The notes beneath the pieces are model-generated. The model was not told the DNA's origin and ran no database searches. It saw only the letters and a list, made by a program, of their open reading frames with translations. The position numbers and the translations under genes were made by a program. A stretch of DNA of 64,000 nt from Paracidovorax oryzae ATCC 19882 (GTDB taxonomy: Bacteria > Pseudomonadota > Gammaproteobacteria > Burkholderiales > Burkholderiaceae_C): positions 62,001-126,000 of the forward strand of contig NZ_JMKU01000002.1 of NCBI RefSeq assembly GCF_000687165.1. The letters run 5' to 3'. Below, in pieces: positions 60,410-64,000 of the stretch. Within the stretch, counting starts at the first letter, position 1, and each line of letters begins with the position of its first letter.

Positions 60410-61552
60410 ATGAAGCAGGCAGTTCTGGGGCGCAGGCGGTTTTCCATCGGCCTGGGCATGGCCGCGGTCGCGGGGTTCGGGCCGGCGCGCTCGCAGTCCG
60501 AAGGGCCCATCGTGCTTGGCCAGTCGGCGCCGTTCTCCGGGCCGTCCGCCCAGCTGGGCGTGCAGTTCCACGCGGGTGCGAAGCTGTATTTCGACGCGCT
60601 CAATGCCCAGGGCGGCATCGGCCGGCGGCCGGTGGAGCTGCGCACCCTGGACGACGGCTACGAGCCCGACCGGTGCGCGGCCAACACCCGCAAGTTCATC
60701 GAGCAGGACGTGCTGGCCCTCTTCGGCTACGTGGGCACGCCCACCAGCCTCGCGGCGCTGCCGCTGTTCAACCAGGCCAAGGTACCCTTCTTCGCGCCCT
60801 TCACCGGGGCGGAGGCGCTGCGCCAGCCCTTCAACCGCCTGATCTTCCACGTGCGTGCCTCCTACAACGACGAGACGGCCGTGATCGTGCGGCAGCTCAC
60901 GCACCTGGGACTGCGCAGGATCGCCGTGCTCTACCAGGACGACGCCTACGGCAAGGCGGGGCTGGATGGCGTCACCCTGGCCCTGGCGCAGGACCAGCTC
61001 AAGCCGCACGCCACGGCGACCGTGCCCCGCAATTCGGTGGAAGTGGCCCCGGCCGTGGACAAGCTCGTGGCCGCCCGTCCCGAGTCCATCGTGCTGGTCA
61101 CCACCTATGCGGCGAGCGCCGCCTTCGTGCGCGCGGCGCGCAAGGCGGGCTATGGCGGCACCTTCTACAACCTCTCCTTCGTGGGCACGCAGGCCCTGGC
61201 CGACGCGCTGGGCCGGGACGGCGCGGGCGTGGTCGTCTCGCAGGTGATGCCTTCGCCCTACCAGACCACGCGGCAGATCGCCCGGGAGTTCCAGGACGCG
61301 ATCAAGAAGGGCGGCGGGAAGGTGCAGGCCAACTATTCAAGCATGGAAGGCTTCGTGGCCGCCCGGGTGTTCGCCGAAGGCCTGCGGCAGGGTGGCGGCA
61401 AGTCCACGCGCGAGTCGCTCGTCGCCGGCCTGGAAGCCATCGGCACCGCGACGGTATCGGGCTATCCGATCAGCCTCAGCAGCGGCAGCCACGCCGGCTC
61501 GCGCTTCGTCGAGATGTCGATGCTGACCGGCGACGGCCGGGTGATGGTCTGA
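60410..61552 (+). CDS. branched-chain amino acid-type ABC substrate-binding protein
   Basis: A 380-residue periplasmic protein (Peripla_BP_6 family). A signal peptide with a twin-arginine-like RRRFSIGLG ends PARSQS. The mature part starts PIVLGQSAPFSGPSAQLGVQ and contains TLDDGYEPDRCAANTRKFI and SYNDETAVIVRQL. It binds an amino acid or aromatic/carboxylic acid, though the rest of the ABC system is not in the window. It diverges from the molybdopterin oxidoreductase gene. Confidence 0.9.
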   Translation: MKQAVLGRRRFSIGLGMAAVAGFGPARSQSEGPIVLGQSAPFSGPSAQLGVQFHAGAKLYFDALNAQGGIGRRPVELRTLDDGYEPDRCAANTRKFIEQDVLALFGYVGTPTSLAALPLFNQAKVPFFAPFTGAEALRQPFNRLIFHVRASYNDETAVIVRQLTHLGLRRIAVLYQDDAYGKAGLDGVTLALAQDQLKPHATATVPRNSVEVAPAVDKLVAARPESIVLVTTYAASAAFVRAARKAGYGGTFYNLSFVGTQALADALGRDGAGVVVSQVMPSPYQTTRQIAREFQDAIKKGGGKVQANYSSMEGFVAARVFAEGLRQGGGKSTRESLVAGLEAIGTATVSGYPISLSSGSHAGSRFVEMSMLTGDGRVMV

Positions 61553-61559
61553 AGCCTCC

Positions 61560-62723
61560 TCAGAGACCCTCGAACTCCCGCGTCTGCGCCAGCCCGCGCA
61601 TGAAGGCCTCGCAGCGGGCCAGTTGCTCCAGGCTCACGTATTCGTCGGGCTGGTGGGCCTGCCGGATGCTGCCCGGGCCGCAGACCACGGTGGAGATGCC
61701 GGCGTTCTTGAAGAGGCCGGCCTCGGTGCCGAAGGCGACCAGCGTGGTGCCGGCCTCGCCCGCGAGGCGCTGGGCCAGGCGCGTGACGGGGGCCTGCGCG
61801 CTGCCCAGGAAGCTCGGGATCTCGCAGATGGTGTCGAAGGTGATGCCCGTCTGCGGCGCCACGGCCTGCATCGCGGGCTCCAGCGAGCGCGCATAGGCCA
61901 CCACCTCGGCCTGCATGCGGGCCGCGTCGGCCGTGGGCAGGTCGCGGAATTCGTAGCGGAACTCCGCGTCGCGCGGCACCACGTTGTCGGCGATGCCGCC
62001 GTGGAACTGGCCCACGCTGGCGGTGGAGAAGGGCACGTCGAAGCCGTCGAAACGTGGCTCCTCGCGCTCGAAGCCCTCGGCCATGTCGCGCACGCGGCCC
62101 ACCACGCGCGCGGCCATCTCGATCGCATTCACCGAATGCGGCGTGAGCGAGGAGTGCGCCTCCTTGCCGCGCACGCAGCAGCGGTAGCGGTACACCCCCT
62201 TGTGCGCGATGGCCGGCACCATGTCGGTGGGTTCGCCCACGATGCAGGCCAGGGGCCGCACGCCGGCATCGCGCAGGTCGGCGATGAGCTCGCGCGCGCC
62301 GAAGCAGCCCACTTCCTCGTCGTAGCTGAAGGCGTAGTGGATGGCGAAGGGCGCGTCGCTCTCCAGGAACTGGCGCGCCTGCGACAGCGCGATGGCGATG
62401 AAGGCCTTCATGTCGGCGCTGCCCCGGCCGTAGAGCCGGCCGTCCTGCACCGTGGCCGAGAGCGGGTCCATGCTCCAGTCCTGGCCATCCCAGGGCACGG
62501 TGTCGGTGTGGCCCGAGAGGATGATGCCCGCGGGCTTGCCCTCGCCCAGGGTGGCGAACAGATTGGCCTTGGTCTTGCTTGCGTCGTAGGTCAGCCGGCA
62601 CTTCACGCCGAGGCGATCCAATTCCGTGCGGATGAAATCGATGAGCTCCAGGTTGGAGCGGTGGCTCACGGTGTTCATGCGCACCAGGGCCTGGGCGAGC
62701 GAGAGGGCGTGTTCTGACAGCAT
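61560..62723 (-). CDS. argE: acetylornithine deacetylase (M20 family)
   Basis: A 387-residue M20 zinc hydrolase. Ligands and catalytic residues appear in LSGHTDTVPWDG, GRGSADMKAFIAIA, YDEEVGCFGAREL and GEPTDMVPAIAHKG. The pattern fits ArgE, which releases acetate from N-acetylornithine in arginine synthesis. It converges with the ABC receptor gene (7-bp gap) and diverges from another M20 gene. The ATG at 62723 begins the homology. Confidence 0.85.
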   Translation of the reverse strand: MLSEHALSLAQALVRMNTVSHRSNLELIDFIRTELDRLGVKCRLTYDASKTKANLFATLGEGKPAGIILSGHTDTVPWDGQDWSMDPLSATVQDGRLYGRGSADMKAFIAIALSQARQFLESDAPFAIHYAFSYDEEVGCFGARELIADLRDAGVRPLACIVGEPTDMVPAIAHKGVYRYRCCVRGKEAHSSLTPHSVNAIEMAARVVGRVRDMAEGFEREEPRFDGFDVPFSTASVGQFHGGIADNVVPRDAEFRYEFRDLPTADAARMQAEVVAYARSLEPAMQAVAPQTGITFDTICEIPSFLGSAQAPVTRLAQRLAGEAGTTLVAFGTEAGLFKNAGISTVVCGPGSIRQAHQPDEYVSLEQLARCEAFMRGLAQTREFEGL

Positions 62724-62801
62724 CGTGGGGGTGTGGAATAACCCTGTCTGGTGCACGTGCGGAGGCAGGGCTAGACTCTCCGGACCAAGGAAGCACCCAT
62801 T

Positions 62802-64000
62802 ATGAAACTCATCGACTCCATCGTCACCGAGGCGGCATCCATCGCCGCCGTGCGCCGCGACATCCATGCGCACCCCGAGCTGTGCTTCGAGGAAGTGCGC
62901 ACGGCCGACATCGTGGCCGCCAAGCTCGCCGAATGGGGCATCCCGATGCATCGTGGGCTGGGCAAGACGGGCGTGGTGGGCATCGTGCACGGCCGCGACG
63001 GCGGCGCCTCGGGCCGCGCGGTGGGCCTGCGCGCCGACATGGACGCGCTGCCCATCACCGAGTTCAACACCTTCTCGCACGCCAGCACCCACCCCGGCAA
63101 GATGCACGCCTGCGGGCACGACGGCCACACGGCCATGCTGCTCGGCGCGGCCCAGCATTTCGCGAAGCACCGCGATTTCGACGGCACCGTGTACCTGATC
63201 TTCCAGCCGGCGGAAGAGGGCGGCGGCGGCGCGCGCGTGATGATCGAGGACGGGCTCTTCACCCAGTTCCCGATGGAGGCCGTGTTCGGCATGCACAACT
63301 GGCCCGGCATGCGCGCCGGCCAGTTCGCGGTCAGCCCCGGCCCCGTCATGGCCTCGTCCAACGAGTTCAGGATCGTCATCCGCGGCAAGGGCAGCCATGC
63401 CGCCATGCCGCACATGGGCATCGACCCGGTGCCCGTGGCCTGCCAGATGGTGCAGGCGTTCCAGAACATCATCAGCCGCAACAAGAAGCCGGTCGATGCC
63501 GGCGTGATCTCGGTCACCATGATCCACACCGGCGAGGCCACCAACGTGGTGCCCGACAGCTGCGAACTGCAGGGCACGGTGCGCACCTTCACGCTGGAAG
63601 TGCTCGACATGATCGAGCAACGCATGAAGCAGGTGGCCGAGCACACCTGCGCCGCCCACGAAGCCACCTGCGAGTTCGAGTTCCACCGCAACTACCCGCC
63701 CACCGTGAACGCGCCGGCCGAGGCCGCGTTCGCGCGCCGCGTGATGGAAGGCATCGTGGGCGCGGAGCACGTCTCCCCGCAGGAGCCCACCATGGGCGCG
63801 GAGGATTTCGCGTTCATGCTGCAGGCCAGGCCCGGCGCCTACTGCTTCATCGGCAACGGCGAAGGCACGCACCGCGAGATGGGCCATGGCGGCGGCCCCT
63901 GCACGCTGCACAACCCGAGCTACGACTTCAACGACGACCTGCTCCCGCTGGGCGCCACCTACTGGGTGGAACTGGCCCGGCAGTGGCTGTCGTCGCCGCG
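62802..64000 (+). CDS. M20 family amidohydrolase (hippurate hydrolase-like), partial
   Basis: The first 399 residues of an M20D amidohydrolase; the frame is open to the end of the window. Zinc-binding elements are RRDIHAHPELCFEE, MHACGHDGHTAMLLGAA, FQPAEEGGGGARVMI, FGMHNWPG and a C-terminal PTMGAEDFAFML. Members hydrolyse N-acyl amino acids such as hippurate. Most of the usual length is present, so only a few residues are missing. It diverges from argE over 78 bp. Confidence 0.9.
   Translation, partial: MKLIDSIVTEAASIAAVRRDIHAHPELCFEEVRTADIVAAKLAEWGIPMHRGLGKTGVVGIVHGRDGGASGRAVGLRADMDALPITEFNTFSHASTHPGKMHACGHDGHTAMLLGAAQHFAKHRDFDGTVYLIFQPAEEGGGGARVMIEDGLFTQFPMEAVFGMHNWPGMRAGQFAVSPGPVMASSNEFRIVIRGKGSHAAMPHMGIDPVPVACQMVQAFQNIISRNKKPVDAGVISVTMIHTGEATNVVPDSCELQGTVRTFTLEVLDMIEQRMKQVAEHTCAAHEATCEFEFHRNYPPTVNAPAEAAFARRVMEGIVGAEHVSPQEPTMGAEDFAFMLQARPGAYCFIGNGEGTHREMGHGGGPCTLHNPSYDFNDDLLPLGATYWVELARQWLSSP

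Noticed and set aside
1-64000. CRISPR arrays, tRNA and rRNA genes
   Set aside because: No regularly spaced short repeats and no cloverleaf or rRNA-like sequence were recognised on reading; a dedicated covariance search would be decisive.

Overview
The window is GC-rich DNA from a betaproteobacterium, most likely a member of the Comamonadaceae close to Acidovorax/Paracidovorax. The reasons are a Bug-type tricarboxylate-binding receptor, a DUF3567 protein, TRAP transport genes beside sugar-acid enzymes, many LysR regulators, and dense operons joined by ATGA overlaps. The genus is inferred from gene content only. No rRNA, tRNA or CRISPR array was seen.

Layout. 1-5234: a sensor kinase/response regulator pair (the regulator is cut by the window edge) diverges from a DUF4166, membrane-epimerase and hemerythrin operon. 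5275-7390: an RNA 2'-phosphotransferase (kptA) lies downstream of a LysR gene, opposite a HAD-like protein. 7604-12504: cupin protein, MFS exporter, DUF3567, a DUF3108 protein with a TonB-like spacer, and an IclR regulator. 12606-16464: fumarylacetoacetase-family enzyme, TraB/GumN protein, Bug receptor and LysE exporter. 16626-23972: an accessory stretch between the convergent genes pfpI-like and dctM. Its centre holds truncated second copies of both genes (dctM' at 20056-20279 and pfpI' at 20280-20665), so two cargo segments sit in tandem between equivalent borders. Cargo A has a frameshifted gene, an EamA transporter, an XRE-cupin regulator and hemolysin III. Cargo B has a small unknown gene, a retropepsin-like protease and an AbiC-like membrane protein.

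22692-28712: a minus-strand operon encoding TRAP transporter subunits DctP, DctQ and DctM around an IlvD/Edd dehydratase and a second FAH-family enzyme, a plausible sugar-acid uptake and dehydration pathway, with a divergent LysR gene. 29823-36397: another LysR gene diverges from pirin, isochorismatase-family hydrolase, amidohydrolase, DoxX and MFS genes.

36591-58182 is the most unusual part. A 1115-residue regulator with a SARP-like N-terminus, a cyclase-like domain and a STAND-type ATPase is followed by 16 genes for a type IV pilus or type II secretion-like machine: seven prepilins, PilO/PilP-like assembly proteins, a lipoprotein secretin, a TPR protein, an ExeA-like ATPase, a PulE-type motor ATPase and a GspF-type platform protein. 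Ahead of the first pilin is a direct repeat of CTAACGGT with 11-bp period, ending 7 bp before a -10-like hexamer, which is the layout expected for a SARP-type activator. Three consecutive prepilins carry long internal hydrophobic segments, and one adds a long coiled coil; this is not normal pilin architecture. The window closes with a molybdopterin oxidoreductase, an amino-acid-type ABC binding protein, argE and a truncated M20 amidohydrolase.
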